64,000 nucleotides of DNA from JAOUJD01 sp963841815 (GCA_963841815.1 CAWJEE010000018.1:1-64000), one strand, 5' to 3'. Numbered from the stretch's first letter, positions 8,250 to 17,446 are shown. The notes: generated by a model not told the origin, from the letters alone. Program-made: numbers and translations.

Positions 8250-10208
8250 CTACGCCGCGAGCGGCTCTTCGCTGGTCACATCGTCGACGCGCGCCCGCGC
8301 CCCGATTTCGCGGATGCGTTCGGCAAGACGCTTGACCTCGGCGAGCTTGCCGTGGGTGTCCTCGAGCGCCTCCTCCAGTTCAGAGATGCGATCGTCGAGC
8401 GAACCTTGCGCATCGCGGATCTTGGTCACCGACTCGGCGCGCTTCCTGAGCTGGGAACGCTGCTCGCGCACCTGCATCTCGAGAGGCGGCAGAAGCGACT
8501 TGACCCACGCTTCGGCGTCCCGCTCGGCGGCGGAGAACACCTCGCGCGACTTCGACACGACCGTGTCGAAGAACCGCTGCATCAGCGCCCACTTGTCCGT
8601 CGTCAGGACCGCGAGCGCGCCGAACTGCGAGCGGTACGCCGCCTCGGCACGCTCCACTTCGGCGATGTACGTGTCGAGCGAGAACGACATCGGCGGCGAC
8701 AGGCTCCAGCCCAGTTCCTCGGCGAACCGCCGCTGCACGCCGATGACCATCTGCTCGATCTCGAGGATCTTTGCATTGGCTTCGCGCAGCATGTCGCGCA
8801 GGCCCGCGAAGTAAGCCTTGACGGCCGTGGAAAGCTGGATGGACAGTTGGCTGTGCTTCATCCTGCTGCGTGTCGCAAGCACATGGTCCCGCAGCGCGCT
8901 GACGCGCAGCGGCTTGAACATGTCGTCGGACAGGCGCGACAGGACGGCGCGCGCGGCGACGATCCTTCGCACCACTTCCTCGAACTCGCGCTGTTCCGCG
9001 TAGGCGCGGCGCGTCATCCGCTCGATCGAGCTCTGGTTCTTGCCCTGCAGCGAACGAAGCTCGTACAGCTGCTCGATCACGCCGCGTTCGCGCGCCGACA
9101 GCGCCTGCCGCGCGTCCGATACCACGCGCTCGGCGGCCGTCACGGTCTGGTCGCGGACGATCTTCTGCTTGGCCGGCACCAGGAGCTCGATCAGCGCTTC
9201 CTCGAGCTGCGGCAGCCGGCTCGCCTGCAGCAGCTCGTTGTCGGCCTGCACCTTGGCGACGAGTCCCTTCTGTGCCGACACCGGGAAGACGCGCGTCGGC
9301 TCCAGATCGAGGGTGTTTGCCACTGCATGGACCTGGCGCCCGATCTCGCGCTCGATCTCGTCCGTCGTCTTCAAGGGATCCCACAGCCCGTCGATCTTGT
9401 TCAGGACAGCGATGTGGTTGCGATGACCCGCGTCGCCGACGACGTGCCGCCAGACGTCGAGGTCGCTGCGCGTGACGCCGGTGTCTGCCGCGAGCACGAA
9501 CAGCACCGCGTGCGCGTTCGGAACGAGCGACAGCGTCAGTTCCGGCTCCGCTCCGATCGCGTTCAGGCCCGGCGTGTCGAGGATCACGAGCCCCCGCTTC
9601 AGCAGCGGATGCGGGAAGTTGATGATGGCGTGGCGCCACTTCGAGATCTCGACCATGCCGCTCGCGTCGATGGCGACGGCCTGGTCCGGATCGTCGGGAT
9701 CGAACAGCCCGTAGCCGCGCGCCTCGTCGACGGTCACCCGGACCGTTTCGGCAACCATCTTGAAGGCCCCGAGCATTCCGTCCGGCGAACCCGTGTCGAC
9801 CGGAAACACCTTCCACTCGTGGGCGAGCCGCTTGAAGTCGGAAGTGGATCCGGCCCGGGCACGGGTCTCGATCGGCAGCGCGCGTATGCAGGGAGGCAAG
9901 GTCGCGTCGTACAGCAGTTCGGTCGGGCACATCGTCGTGCGCCCCGCGGCCGACGGGAGCACGCGCTTGCCGTACTCCGCGAAGAAGATCGCGTTGATCA
10001 GCTCGGACTTGCCGCGGGAGAACTCGGCGACGAAGGCGATGACGAGCTTGTCCTCGGCCAGCCGATCGAGCGCGAGGTCGAGGCGCCGCCCGACGTCGCC
10101 CTCGAGCATCTGGGTCTCGCTCATCCACTGGCGCAGGTCGACGATCGCCTTCGCCAGCGAGTCGCGCCAGTTGCCGTATTCCTCGAATCGGGACGCCAGG
10201 GGAGCCAT
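8250..10208 (-). CDS. Dynamin-like GTPase
   Basis: This 652-residue protein of the bacterial dynamin superfamily has a GTPase domain near the N terminus. G1 is AEFSRGKS (residues 61-68), the G2 threonines are in GRTTMCP (about 89-95), G3 is DTPG (211-214) and G4 is NKID (270-273). Long helical segments follow, probably the stalk or coiled coil, including ISELEEALEDTHGKLAEV near the end. The first P-loop glycine is alanine, which I believe is common in this subfamily. No transmembrane segment is evident, unlike mitofusin-type members. It lies between mutM and mutY on the same strand and is probably co-transcribed with mutY. Bacterial dynamins remodel membranes, but the role of this subfamily is not known to me. 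Confidence 0.88.
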   Translation of the reverse strand: MAPLASRFEEYGNWRDSLAKAIVDLRQWMSETQMLEGDVGRRLDLALDRLAEDKLVIAFVAEFSRGKSELINAIFFAEYGKRVLPSAAGRTTMCPTELLYDATLPPCIRALPIETRARAGSTSDFKRLAHEWKVFPVDTGSPDGMLGAFKMVAETVRVTVDEARGYGLFDPDDPDQAVAIDASGMVEISKWRHAIINFPHPLLKRGLVILDTPGLNAIGAEPELTLSLVPNAHAVLFVLAADTGVTRSDLDVWRHVVGDAGHRNHIAVLNKIDGLWDPLKTTDEIEREIGRQVHAVANTLDLEPTRVFPVSAQKGLVAKVQADNELLQASRLPQLEEALIELLVPAKQKIVRDQTVTAAERVVSDARQALSARERGVIEQLYELRSLQGKNQSSIERMTRRAYAEQREFEEVVRRIVAARAVLSRLSDDMFKPLRVSALRDHVLATRSRMKHSQLSIQLSTAVKAYFAGLRDMLREANAKILEIEQMVIGVQRRFAEELGWSLSPPMSFSLDTYIAEVERAEAAYRSQFGALAVLTTDKWALMQRFFDTVVSKSREVFSAAERDAEAWVKSLLPPLEMQVREQRSQLRKRAESVTKIRDAQGSLDDRISELEEALEDTHGKLAEVKRLAERIREIGARARVDDVTSEEPLAA

Positions 10209-10337
10209 GGTTGCAGCGGGTCGCGGAGAGCGCGCGGCCCGAGCGCAATCTATAGCACGCGACCTCTGCGCGGCACAGTCACTCGAATGCAGAAGCAGAG
10301 GCCGATAGACGTGCGACTTCGCTCGACCGAACCGGAC

Positions 10338-11171
10338 TCAGCGGCGCTGGCAACGACGGCAGTAGTACGTGGCGCGCTGGCCTTGCACGATGCGCGCGAT
10401 CTCGCCGCCGCAGACCCGGCACGGCTGGCCGGCACGCTCGTAGACGAACGCGTCGAGCATGAAGTAGCCCTCGGCTCCATCGGCGTCGACGAAGTCACGA
10501 AGCGTGCTGCCGCCCACCGCGATCGCTTCGGTCAGCACTTCACGAATCGCGGCGGCGAGCCGGTCGCAGCGTGCCGGCCCGAGGCGCCGCGCGGAGAGCT
10601 TCGGGTTGATGCCGGCACGAAACAGGCTCTCCGAGGCATAGATGTTCCCCACGCCGACGACCACGTCGCCGGCCAGCAGGACCTGCTTGATGGCCGCCGA
10701 CCGGCTGCGCGTGCCGCGATGGAGCCAGGCGCCGCCGAACTGCGGATCGAACGGCTCGATCCCCAGGCCGGCGAGCAGCGGGTGCGAGTCCACGGGTCCG
10801 TCGTCCAGCGGGTGCCACAGCAGCGCGCCGAAGCGCCGCGGATCGGTCAGGCGAAGGCAGTCTTCCGCAAACAGCAGGTCGGCATGGTCATGCACTCCGG
10901 CGGCAGGAACGCCGCGGCGGCGGGGCAGGACACGCCAGACCCCGGACATGCCGAGATGGGAGATCAGCACCCCGGCCGGAAGTCGCCACAGTAGGTATTT
11001 TCCGCGCCGGTCGATGCGCTCGACCCGCTGGCCGACGAGATGGTTCGCGAGATCGATGGGAACCGGCCAGCGCAGCCGCCGGTCGCGGATCACGAAATCC
11101 TCGATCACGCGGCCTTCCGCGTGGGGCGCGAGGGCCCGCCGGGTGACCTCGACTTCGGGCAGTTCAGGCAC
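10338..11171 (-). CDS. mutM: Formamidopyrimidine-DNA glycosylase MutM
   Basis: This 277-residue bifunctional glycosylase/AP lyase excises 8-oxoguanine and formamidopyrimidines. It begins MPELPEVEVTRR, so the catalytic N-terminal Pro2 and Glu3 are present after Met removal. The helix-two-turn-helix region (GVGNIYASESLFRAGI) is intact. So is the zinc finger C-x2-C...C-x2-C at the end (CRVCGG to YYCRRCQRR). With mutY 2 kb downstream on the same strand, both halves of the GO repair pathway are present. The next gene starts 129 bases downstream. Confidence 0.97.
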   Translation of the reverse strand: MPELPEVEVTRRALAPHAEGRVIEDFVIRDRRLRWPVPIDLANHLVGQRVERIDRRGKYLLWRLPAGVLISHLGMSGVWRVLPRRRGVPAAGVHDHADLLFAEDCLRLTDPRRFGALLWHPLDDGPVDSHPLLAGLGIEPFDPQFGGAWLHRGTRSRSAAIKQVLLAGDVVVGVGNIYASESLFRAGINPKLSARRLGPARCDRLAAAIREVLTEAIAVGGSTLRDFVDADGAEGYFMLDAFVYERAGQPCRVCGGEIARIVQGQRATYYCRRCQRR

Positions 11172-11269
11172 GCGCGACCCCGCAGTCCGTCTTGCATCGT
11201 TCTGTTAATGTGCAACGTATCTTCATCGCCCCTCGCCACCGGTCGTTCTGCGCCGCCGTGGCCGCCCTG

Positions 11270-13072
11270 ATGCCCGAATCCCAGCTTCACCCAGCGCCGT
11301 TCGTCGTCCGCAGTGCGCGCGTCTTCGCCTGTGCCCTGGTTCTTTCGATTCTAGGTTGCGCGAGCCCCGGATCCCGCGCGAGTGACGGCGGCGCGGTGCT
11401 CGCGCAGGCGGCACCGGCACCGGCCGCCCCCGCTGAACCGGCCGGGGCAGACGACGTGCCGAACGTCGACCTGTCCGGCGCGCTGCTGTACCAGCTGATG
11501 GCAGCGGAAGTCGCGGCCCAGCGCGGGGAACTGGGCACGGCATACGCGGTGTACCTCAAGCTTGCTCGCGACACGCGCGATCCGCGGCTCGCGCGACGCG
11601 CCACCGAACTCGCGCTGCAAGGCCGCGCGCTCGGCGAGAGTCTCGAAGCGGCGAAACTGTGGCATGAACTCGCACCGCATTCCAGCGAAGCGAGCCAGAC
11701 GGTGGCGATGCTGTACGCGGCCAGCGGCAAGTTCGACGAGGCGCATGCGATCTTCAGCGAGCAACTGAAGGCGGCGACGCAACCCGCGGAGGAACTGGGG
11801 CGCATCCAGCGCGCGCTGACGCGCAGCCAGGATCGTGCCGGCGCCTTCGCGCTGCTCGAGCGGCTCGCGCAGCCCTACGGCAAGACGGCCGAAGTGCGGC
11901 TGGTGCTCGCCAACGGCGCGCAGGCAGCCGGGCTGAACGCCCGCGCGATCGAGGAAGCGAAGGCCGCCGTCGACCTCGCTCCGGATTCCGAGCGCGCCGC
12001 GCTGACCGCCGCACAGTTCATGCAGGTGAGCGATCGCCGCGGCGCCCTGGAGGTGCTGGCGCGCCACCTGGAACGAAACCCGAAGGCGACCGAGCCGAGG
12101 CTGGCGTACGCGCGCCTGCTCATTGCCGACAAGCAGTACGCAGCCGCGCGCGGTCAGTTCGAACGCCTGCTGCAGGCGGACCCGAAGAATCCGGCCCTCG
12201 TCTACTCGATGGCGCTGCTGTCGATGCAGGGCAACCTCAAGGCCGATGCGCGCGACTACCTGCAGCGGTATCTCGCGCTGCTCGCGGAACCGGGCAACGA
12301 GGAGCGCGATGCCGACGGCGCGTACCTGAACCTCGCGCAACTCGCCGAAGACGACCGGCAGTACGCCGAGGCCTTGAAGTGGCTTCGCAAGATCGAAGGC
12401 GGCGAGGAGTACCTGCCGGCGCGCCTGCGCGAAGCGTCCGTGCTCACCAAGATGAACCGGCTCGAGGACGGCCGGAAGGTCCTGCGCGACATCAAGCCGC
12501 AGTCGGACGACGAACGCGTGCAGCTCGTGATCGCGGAGGCGCAACTGCTGCGCGACGCGAAGCGCCCCGAGGATTCCTACGCGATGCTCGCGGCGGCACT
12601 CGCGAAGAATCCGGACAACCTGTCGCTGCTCTACGACACGGCGATGGCGGCCGAACGCACCAACCGGCTCACCGAAATGGAGCAGCACCTGCGGCGCGTG
12701 ATCGAGCTCAAGCCGGACTATGCGCACGCCTACAACGCGCTCGGTTACACGTTTGCCGATCGGAATACGCGACTGCCCGAGGCGCTCCAGCTGATCGAGA
12801 AGGCGCACGAGCTCAATCCCTCCGATCCCTACATCCTCGACTCGCTCGGCTGGGTCTACTTCCGCATGGGCGACCTGAAGCGGGCGCGCGAGCACCTCGA
12901 GCGCGCCTACAACGAGAAGCCGGAGGCCGAAGTGGCCATCCACCTCGCGGAGGTGCTGTGGGCGTCCGGCGACCAGAATGGCGCGCGCAAGCTGCTGCGC
13001 GAAGTGCGATCGCAGGAACCGGCCAACGAACTCCTCAAGTCGACCATCGCACGCCTTCGCATAGGACTGTAG
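11270..13072 (+). CDS. TPR-repeat outer-membrane lipoprotein
   Basis: This 600-residue protein has a lipoprotein signal ending in LGC (lipidated Cys30) and an alanine/proline-rich linker. An array of tetratricopeptide repeats covers roughly residues 75-595; clear units include HAYNALGYTFADRNTRLPEA and YILDSLGWVYFRMGDLKRA. ATG 11270 (MPESQL) places the signal peptide correctly; an in-frame start 26 codons upstream gives an implausibly long leader. It is immediately followed by lolB and ispE, a conserved betaproteobacterial order. The function is not established; a scaffold role at the outer membrane is inferred. Confidence 0.88.
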   Translation: MPESQLHPAPFVVRSARVFACALVLSILGCASPGSRASDGGAVLAQAAPAPAAPAEPAGADDVPNVDLSGALLYQLMAAEVAAQRGELGTAYAVYLKLARDTRDPRLARRATELALQGRALGESLEAAKLWHELAPHSSEASQTVAMLYAASGKFDEAHAIFSEQLKAATQPAEELGRIQRALTRSQDRAGAFALLERLAQPYGKTAEVRLVLANGAQAAGLNARAIEEAKAAVDLAPDSERAALTAAQFMQVSDRRGALEVLARHLERNPKATEPRLAYARLLIADKQYAAARGQFERLLQADPKNPALVYSMALLSMQGNLKADARDYLQRYLALLAEPGNEERDADGAYLNLAQLAEDDRQYAEALKWLRKIEGGEEYLPARLREASVLTKMNRLEDGRKVLRDIKPQSDDERVQLVIAEAQLLRDAKRPEDSYAMLAAALAKNPDNLSLLYDTAMAAERTNRLTEMEQHLRRVIELKPDYAHAYNALGYTFADRNTRLPEALQLIEKAHELNPSDPYILDSLGWVYFRMGDLKRAREHLERAYNEKPEAEVAIHLAEVLWASGDQNGARKLLREVRSQEPANELLKSTIARLRIGL

Positions 13073-13074
13073 CG

Positions 13075-13677
13075 ATGGTGGCACCTTGGCCACCACGTGA
13101 CGCGGGCGTCGCGCGATCGGCGGCCGTGTGCTGGCTGATCGTTCTGTTCGCCACCCTCCTGGCGGCCTGCGCCACGGCGCCGGAGACGACACCCGACCGC
13201 GTCCACACCGGGCGTTTCTCTGCGGTCGCCACCCAGGGCGATAGGCGAGAAACCGTCTCGGGACGATTCAGCATGGAGGTGCGCGGCGATCGCCGGCGCA
13301 TCGATCTCGCGACGCCGCTCGGCACGACGGTCGCGCGCATCGAGGTCGGCCCGGAGGGAGCGCGCGCGAACGGCCCCGGGATGCAGGAAGCCCGCGGGCC
13401 CGACGCCGATGCGCTGGCCGAGCAGTTGCTCGGATGGCGCCTTCCGGTCAGCGGCTTGTCCGACTGGATCGAGGGCCGGCCCGTGCCCTCCCGCCCTGCC
13501 CGGGTGGAGCGCGACGGAAGCCGGCTGGTGCTCATCGAGCAGGATGGCTGGACCGTGCGGCTTGCCGAGACCTTCGCAGCGTCGGCTCGCCCGCGCCTCA
13601 TCGTCCTCGAACGCGCGGCTTCGCCGCTTGCCCCGGGAGTGGTCCTGCGGCTCGTCGTCGACGACCCCGCCGCCTAG
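13075..13677 (+). CDS. lolB: Outer-membrane lipoprotein receptor LolB
   Basis: This 200-residue lipoprotein has the lipobox LAAC (Cys32). The mature part follows the LolB pattern (GRFSAVATQGDRRETVSGRFS, then LLGWRLPVSGLSDWIEGRP). LolB accepts lipoproteins from periplasmic LolA and inserts them in the outer membrane. It starts 2 bases after the stop of the TPR lipoprotein gene, so the two are coupled. Pairing a probable substrate with its receptor and then ispE is the usual order in this class. Confidence 0.93.
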   Translation: MVAPWPPRDAGVARSAAVCWLIVLFATLLAACATAPETTPDRVHTGRFSAVATQGDRRETVSGRFSMEVRGDRRRIDLATPLGTTVARIEVGPEGARANGPGMQEARGPDADALAEQLLGWRLPVSGLSDWIEGRPVPSRPARVERDGSRLVLIEQDGWTVRLAETFAASARPRLIVLERAASPLAPGVVLRLVVDDPAA

Positions 13678-13751
13678 GCGCGAAGGAACCGCCATGAGGG
13701 GTCGAGGCCAGATGCCGTGAGCTGCGAGCGCCCGGCCGCTAACATGAGCGC

Positions 13752-14606
13752 ATGGAGTCCGCGCTCGGCCTGCCCGCCCCCGCCAAGCTGAACCTCTTCC
13801 TTCACGTGACCGGCCGTCGCGCGGACGGCTATCACACGCTGCAGACCGCGTTCCAACTGATCGATCTCGCGGACTGGCTGGACTTCGAACGACGCGACGA
13901 CGGGCAGATCGTGCGCGAAGGAGACCTGCGGTGGGGCGCCGGGGACGACCTGGCAGTGCGCGCGGCACTGGCGCTGCGGCAGGCGACCGGTTGCCGCCTC
14001 GGCGCTTCGATCCGGGTGACGAAGAACATTCCGGCCGGCAGCGGCATGGGTGGCGGGTCGTCCGATGCCGCCACCACGCTGATCGCCCTCAACCGCCTGT
14101 GGGGACTCGGCCTCGCCCGCCCCGACCTTGCGGCGATCGCGCTGCCGCTGGGTGCGGACGTACCGTTTTTCCTGCACGGCACCAACGCGTTCGCCGAAGG
14201 CGTTGGCGAGGAATTGCACGCCGTGGCGACCCCACCTGCGTGGTTTGCGGTGATCTGGCCTCAAGTGCATGTTTCCACTCGGGAAATCTTCGCGGCTCCC
14301 GGTTTGACACGAAATACCAAACCCACGAAAATGGCGGACTTTTCTGTTGCAGTCGGGCTCCTTCCGCAGACACTTTTTGGCGCCAACGACCTGGAACCGG
14401 TCGCGCGGCGTCGTTTCCCCGAGATCGAACAGGCCCTAGCGCACTTGCAGCGCCACGGGCCGGCGCGAATGACGGGATCCGGGTCGGCAGTCTTCGCGCC
14501 GATGGCGTCGCCGGACGAAGCGCGAAACGCGGTGGCAGAGTGCATGCCCCAATGGCAGCGTTGGGCAGTGCGAGGATTGAGCGAACACCCGCTCGCGGCC
14601 TGGTGA
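13752..14606 (+). CDS. ispE: 4-diphosphocytidyl-2-C-methyl-D-erythritol kinase IspE
   Basis: This 284-residue GHMP kinase of the non-mevalonate isoprenoid pathway phosphorylates the 2-hydroxyl of CDP-ME. The N-terminal substrate motif PAPAKLNLFLHV, the ATP-binding loop IPAGSGMGGGSSDAA and the C-terminal MTGSGSAVF are all visible. Its start lies 74 bases after lolB. A moderately AT-richer patch around 14265-14350 falls in the middle of the gene without disturbing the frame. Confidence 0.97.
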   Translation: MESALGLPAPAKLNLFLHVTGRRADGYHTLQTAFQLIDLADWLDFERRDDGQIVREGDLRWGAGDDLAVRAALALRQATGCRLGASIRVTKNIPAGSGMGGGSSDAATTLIALNRLWGLGLARPDLAAIALPLGADVPFFLHGTNAFAEGVGEELHAVATPPAWFAVIWPQVHVSTREIFAAPGLTRNTKPTKMADFSVAVGLLPQTLFGANDLEPVARRRFPEIEQALAHLQRHGPARMTGSGSAVFAPMASPDEARNAVAECMPQWQRWAVRGLSEHPLAAW

Positions 14607-14665
14607 GGCGCAGGCGGGTGCGATCAAGGCAGCAGCAGCGCAGGAATCTCTTGAAGGTTTAGCGC

Positions 14666-14742
14666 TGGGGAGTCGCCAAGCTGGTTAAGGCAGCGGATTT
14701 TGATTCCGCCATTCGAGGGTTCGAATCCTTCCTCCCCAGCCA
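14666..14742 (+). tRNA. tRNA-Gln (anticodon TTG)
   Basis: A complete 77-nt cloverleaf with encoded CCA. The acceptor stem TGGGGAG/CTCCCCA is closed by discriminator G. The anticodon stem GCGGA/TCCGC carries loop TTTTGAT with anticodon TTG. The T-arm has GAGGG, the TTCGAAT loop, then CCTTC. It lies between ispE and prs, where many betaproteobacteria also carry tRNA-Gln. Confidence 0.97.
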
Positions 14743-14910
14743 CACAACAGGCCCCGTCGAGACGGGCATCGTGGCCGCCGGAATGTCGACGACGCACAGT
14801 CGGTGGGCATTCCGGCGAGTTTGTTTCAGCGCGTGCGCCGAGGCGGCCGGCCACGCACGGAGTGAGCGGCAGTTGCCGCTGCACGGGGAGCCGCGGACGC
14901 GGTGTTGACC

Positions 14911-15870
14911 ATGGCCTTGCTGGTCCCTGACAACCTGATGGTGTTCACGGGCAACGCGAATCCGCGTCTCGCCCAGACCGTCGCCCAGCACCTGAACATC
15001 AGGCTTGGCAAGGCGCAGGTATCGAAGTTCTCGGACGGCGAGGTAATGGTCGAGTTGTTCGAGAACGTCCGCGGCAAGGACGTGTTCGTGCTGCAGTCGA
15101 CCTGCCAGCCGACCAACGACAACCTGATGGAACTGATGATCATGGTCGACGCGCTGAAGCGCGCGTCGGCCGGACGCATCACCGCGGCGATTCCGTACTT
15201 CGGCTATGCGCGGCAGGACCGCCGCCCGCGCAGCGCGCGCGTGGCGATCAGCGCCAAGGTCGTCGCGAACATGCTGCAGGTGGCGGGCGTGAACCGCCTC
15301 CTCGTCATGGACCTGCACGCCGACCAGATCCAGGGCTTCTTCGACATCCCGGTGGACAACATCTACGCCGCGCCGATCCTGCTGGGCGACATCTGGAAGC
15401 ACAACTACGACAACCTGGTCGTGGTGTCGCCGGACGTTGGAGGAGTGGTGCGCGCCCGCGCGATCGCGAAGCGAATGGATGCCGAACTGGCGATCATCGA
15501 CAAGCGACGTCCGCGCGCGAACGTCGCCGAGGTGATGCACATCATCGGCGAGGTCGAGGGCCGCAACTGCGTGATCATGGACGACATGGTCGACACGGCG
15601 AACACGCTGTGCCAGGCCGCCCAGGCCCTGCGCGAGCGCGGGGCGCAGCGCGTGATGGCCTACGCGACGCACCCTGTCCTGTCGGGCAAGGCCATCGAGC
15701 GGCTCAACAATTCGGTGCTGGACGAACTCGTCGTCACCGACACGATCCCGCTGTCTGACGAGGCGCAGGCCTGCAGGAAGATCCGGCAGCTGTCGTGCGC
15801 GGCGCTGTTCGGCGAGACGATCTCGCGCATCGCGCGGGAGGACTCGGTGAGTTCGCTCTTCATCGAATAG
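14911..15870 (+). CDS. prs: Ribose-phosphate pyrophosphokinase (PRPP synthetase)
   Basis: This 319-residue class I enzyme makes PRPP from ribose-5-phosphate and ATP for nucleotide, histidine and tryptophan synthesis. Visible motifs are MVFTGNANPRLAQ at the start, SDGEVMVELFENVRG, YFGYARQDRR and the PRPP-binding loop VIMDDMVDTANTL. ATG 14911 is chosen. A GTG three codons upstream is also in frame, and an ATG at 14938 would start exactly at MVFTG. The upstream 168-base leader after the tRNA contains no other gene. Confidence 0.97.
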   Translation: MALLVPDNLMVFTGNANPRLAQTVAQHLNIRLGKAQVSKFSDGEVMVELFENVRGKDVFVLQSTCQPTNDNLMELMIMVDALKRASAGRITAAIPYFGYARQDRRPRSARVAISAKVVANMLQVAGVNRLLVMDLHADQIQGFFDIPVDNIYAAPILLGDIWKHNYDNLVVVSPDVGGVVRARAIAKRMDAELAIIDKRRPRANVAEVMHIIGEVEGRNCVIMDDMVDTANTLCQAAQALRERGAQRVMAYATHPVLSGKAIERLNNSVLDELVVTDTIPLSDEAQACRKIRQLSCAALFGETISRIAREDSVSSLFIE

Positions 15871-15875
15871 CGAGG

Positions 15876-15905
15876 CGCGCGAAAGTAAAAACCTACTTTC
15901 GCGCG
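15876..15905 (+). other. Perfect 12-bp inverted repeat after prs
   Basis: CGCGCGAAAGTA is repeated inverted as TACTTTCGCGCG around a 6-base loop (AAAACC), starting 6 bases after the prs stop. No T-run follows directly; a second hairpin with T-run begins 10 bases later. It may act with that terminator or be a protein-binding palindrome. Confidence 0.6.
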
Positions 15906-15915
15906 ATCTGATCTG

Positions 15916-15949
15916 AAAAAGATCGCTGGCGAAGCCAGTCGATCTTTTT
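15916..15949 (+). terminator. Intrinsic terminator between prs and rplY
   Basis: AAAAAGATCG and CTGGC pair with GCCAG and CGATCTTTTT across a GAA loop, with one bulged T. The A-tract/T-tract symmetry would let it work in either direction. Confidence 0.8.
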
Positions 15950-16057
15950 GAAGGCAAAGGCGACGAAGAGACTCGGCGCCAAGCGACGCGGATGGTCCGC
16001 GTCGAGCAAACGGCAGTGGTGACTGGTCGCGGTCCGCTGCCACAACTGGAGAAGCAG

Positions 16058-16750
16058 ATGAAAGTCGTAGCAACCACACGAAACGCGCAAGGGACGGGTG
16101 CGAGCCGCCGTCTGCGCCACCTGGGCAAGGTGCCCGGCGTCCTGTACGGCGGCAAGGCCGACGCCCAGGCGATCGAGGTCGACCACAACAACCTCTTCCA
16201 TGCGCTGCGCAAGGAGAAGTTCCACGCCTCGATCCTAGACATGGAACTCGACGGCAAGAGCGAGCGCGTGCTGCTGCGCGCGTTCCAGATGCACCCGTAC
16301 AAGCCGCAGGTGCTGCACATCGACTTCCAGCGCGTCTCCGAGGACCAGAAGATCCACATGCGCGTCCCGCTGCACTTCGTCGGCCAGGAGAACTCGCCGG
16401 CGGTCAAGGTCGCGGGCGGCCTGATCAGCCACGTGATGTCCGAGATCGACGTCGCGTGCCTGCCGAAGGACCTGCCGGAGTTCATCGAGGTCGACCTGTC
16501 CGACCTCAAGGCGCACGAGACCGTGCGCGTGCTGGACCTGAAGCTTCCGTCCGGCGTCTCTCCGGTGCTGAAGGGCAAGGAGAACCCGGTCGTCGCCGCC
16601 GTCAGCACGCACGGCGAAGCAGCCGAAGAAGAGGTGGCGGCTGCGCCGGTCGCCGCCGATGTGCCGGCGACCGCACAGAAGGCACCGCCCCCGGCCGCCG
16701 AGGCTGCCAAGGGCGGCAAGGAAGCCAAGGGCAGCGACAAGAAGAAGTAA
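16058..16750 (+). CDS. rplY: 50S ribosomal protein L25 (CTC family, long form)
   Basis: This 230-residue protein has the L25 domain at about residues 1-95 (RNAQGTGASRRLRHLGKVPGVLYGG), binding 5S rRNA. The CTC-type beta domain follows, up to about residue 190. It ends in an alanine/lysine-rich tail (AAEAAKGGKEAKGSDKKK). ATG 16058 (MKVVATTR) follows a GGAGAAG ribosome-binding site and matches family starts. It lies between prs and pth, a conserved order in proteobacteria. Confidence 0.96.
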   Translation: MKVVATTRNAQGTGASRRLRHLGKVPGVLYGGKADAQAIEVDHNNLFHALRKEKFHASILDMELDGKSERVLLRAFQMHPYKPQVLHIDFQRVSEDQKIHMRVPLHFVGQENSPAVKVAGGLISHVMSEIDVACLPKDLPEFIEVDLSDLKAHETVRVLDLKLPSGVSPVLKGKENPVVAAVSTHGEAAEEEVAAAPVAADVPATAQKAPPPAAEAAKGGKEAKGSDKKK

Positions 16751-16797
16751 TCCGCTTGAAGCCGGCGCCGGGTCGGCGCTGGCGCTGCGGCACAATC

Positions 16798-16835
16798 GGG
16801 CCCGTTGTCGAAGATCGGCAGCGGGCCTTTTCTTT
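16798..16835 (+). terminator. Intrinsic terminator after rplY
   Basis: GGGCCCGTTGTCG pairs with CGGCAGCGGGCC (two G-U pairs) around AAGAT and is followed by TTTTCTTT. It ends only 6 bases before the pth start, so pth may have its own transcription start or depend on read-through. Confidence 0.75.
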
Positions 16836-16840
16836 GCACG

Positions 16841-17446
16841 ATGACAGACACTATCGACCACAGCGCGCGGATTCGCCTGATCGTCGGGCTCGGCAACATC
16901 GGGCCGGAGTACGCGGGGACACGGCACAACGCGGGCTTCTGGTTCGTCGATGCCGTCGCCGGCGACCTCGGCGCGCGCTTCGCGCATGAGCGCAAGTTCA
17001 GCGGCGACGTCGCGCGAGCGAAGATGGGCGGCATCGAACTGTGGCTGCTGAAGCCGTCGACCTACATGAACCGGTCCGGACAGTCCGTCGTCGCGCTCGC
17101 GCTTTTCTACAAGATCCTCCCCCACCAGATCCTGCTCGCGCACGACGAGCTCGACCTGCCGCCCGGCAGCATCAAGCTGAAGCTCGGGGGCGGCACCGCG
17201 GGACACAACGGATTGAAGGACACGCAGGCGCGGCTGTCGACGCCAGAGTTCTGGCGGCTGCGCATCGGCATCGGGCATCCCCGCGCGCTGCAACTCGAGC
17301 AGGACGTCGCCGACTTCGTGCTGCACCGTCCGCGCAAGGACGAGGCGACCCTGATCGACGCGGCGATCGAGCGCGGCCGGGGCATCGTCGACCACCTGGT
17401 CGACGGCAGGTTCGAAGCGGCGATGCTGAAGCTGCATACGCGCTGA
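16841..17446 (+). CDS. pth: Peptidyl-tRNA hydrolase
   Basis: This 201-residue enzyme cleaves peptidyl-tRNA released from stalled ribosomes. Visible family motifs are LIVGLGNIGPEYAGTRHNAGFW, which contains the catalytic His, then KPSTYMNRSGQSV and the HDELDLPPG and GHNGLKD segments. ATG 16841 is preferred over a TTG 12 codons upstream, which lies inside the terminator. Confidence 0.97.
   Translation: MTDTIDHSARIRLIVGLGNIGPEYAGTRHNAGFWFVDAVAGDLGARFAHERKFSGDVARAKMGGIELWLLKPSTYMNRSGQSVVALALFYKILPHQILLAHDELDLPPGSIKLKLGGGTAGHNGLKDTQARLSTPEFWRLRIGIGHPRALQLEQDVADFVLHRPRKDEATLIDAAIERGRGIVDHLVDGRFEAAMLKLHTR

Noticed and set aside
7974..10994. A plus-strand open frame of about 1000 codons
   Set aside because: It is antisense to mutY, the dynamin-like gene and mutM, all of which have clear motifs. 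The protein is His/Arg-rich without any family feature, a typical GC-rich shadow frame.
14265..14350. AT-richer patch in ispE as a sign of transfer
   Set aside because: It is short, the frame and GHMP motifs continue, and the composition returns at once; ordinary local variation.
14659..17034. A long minus-strand frame across the tRNA, prs and rplY
   Set aside because: It crosses a tRNA gene and is antisense to prs and rplY; no domain or codon support.
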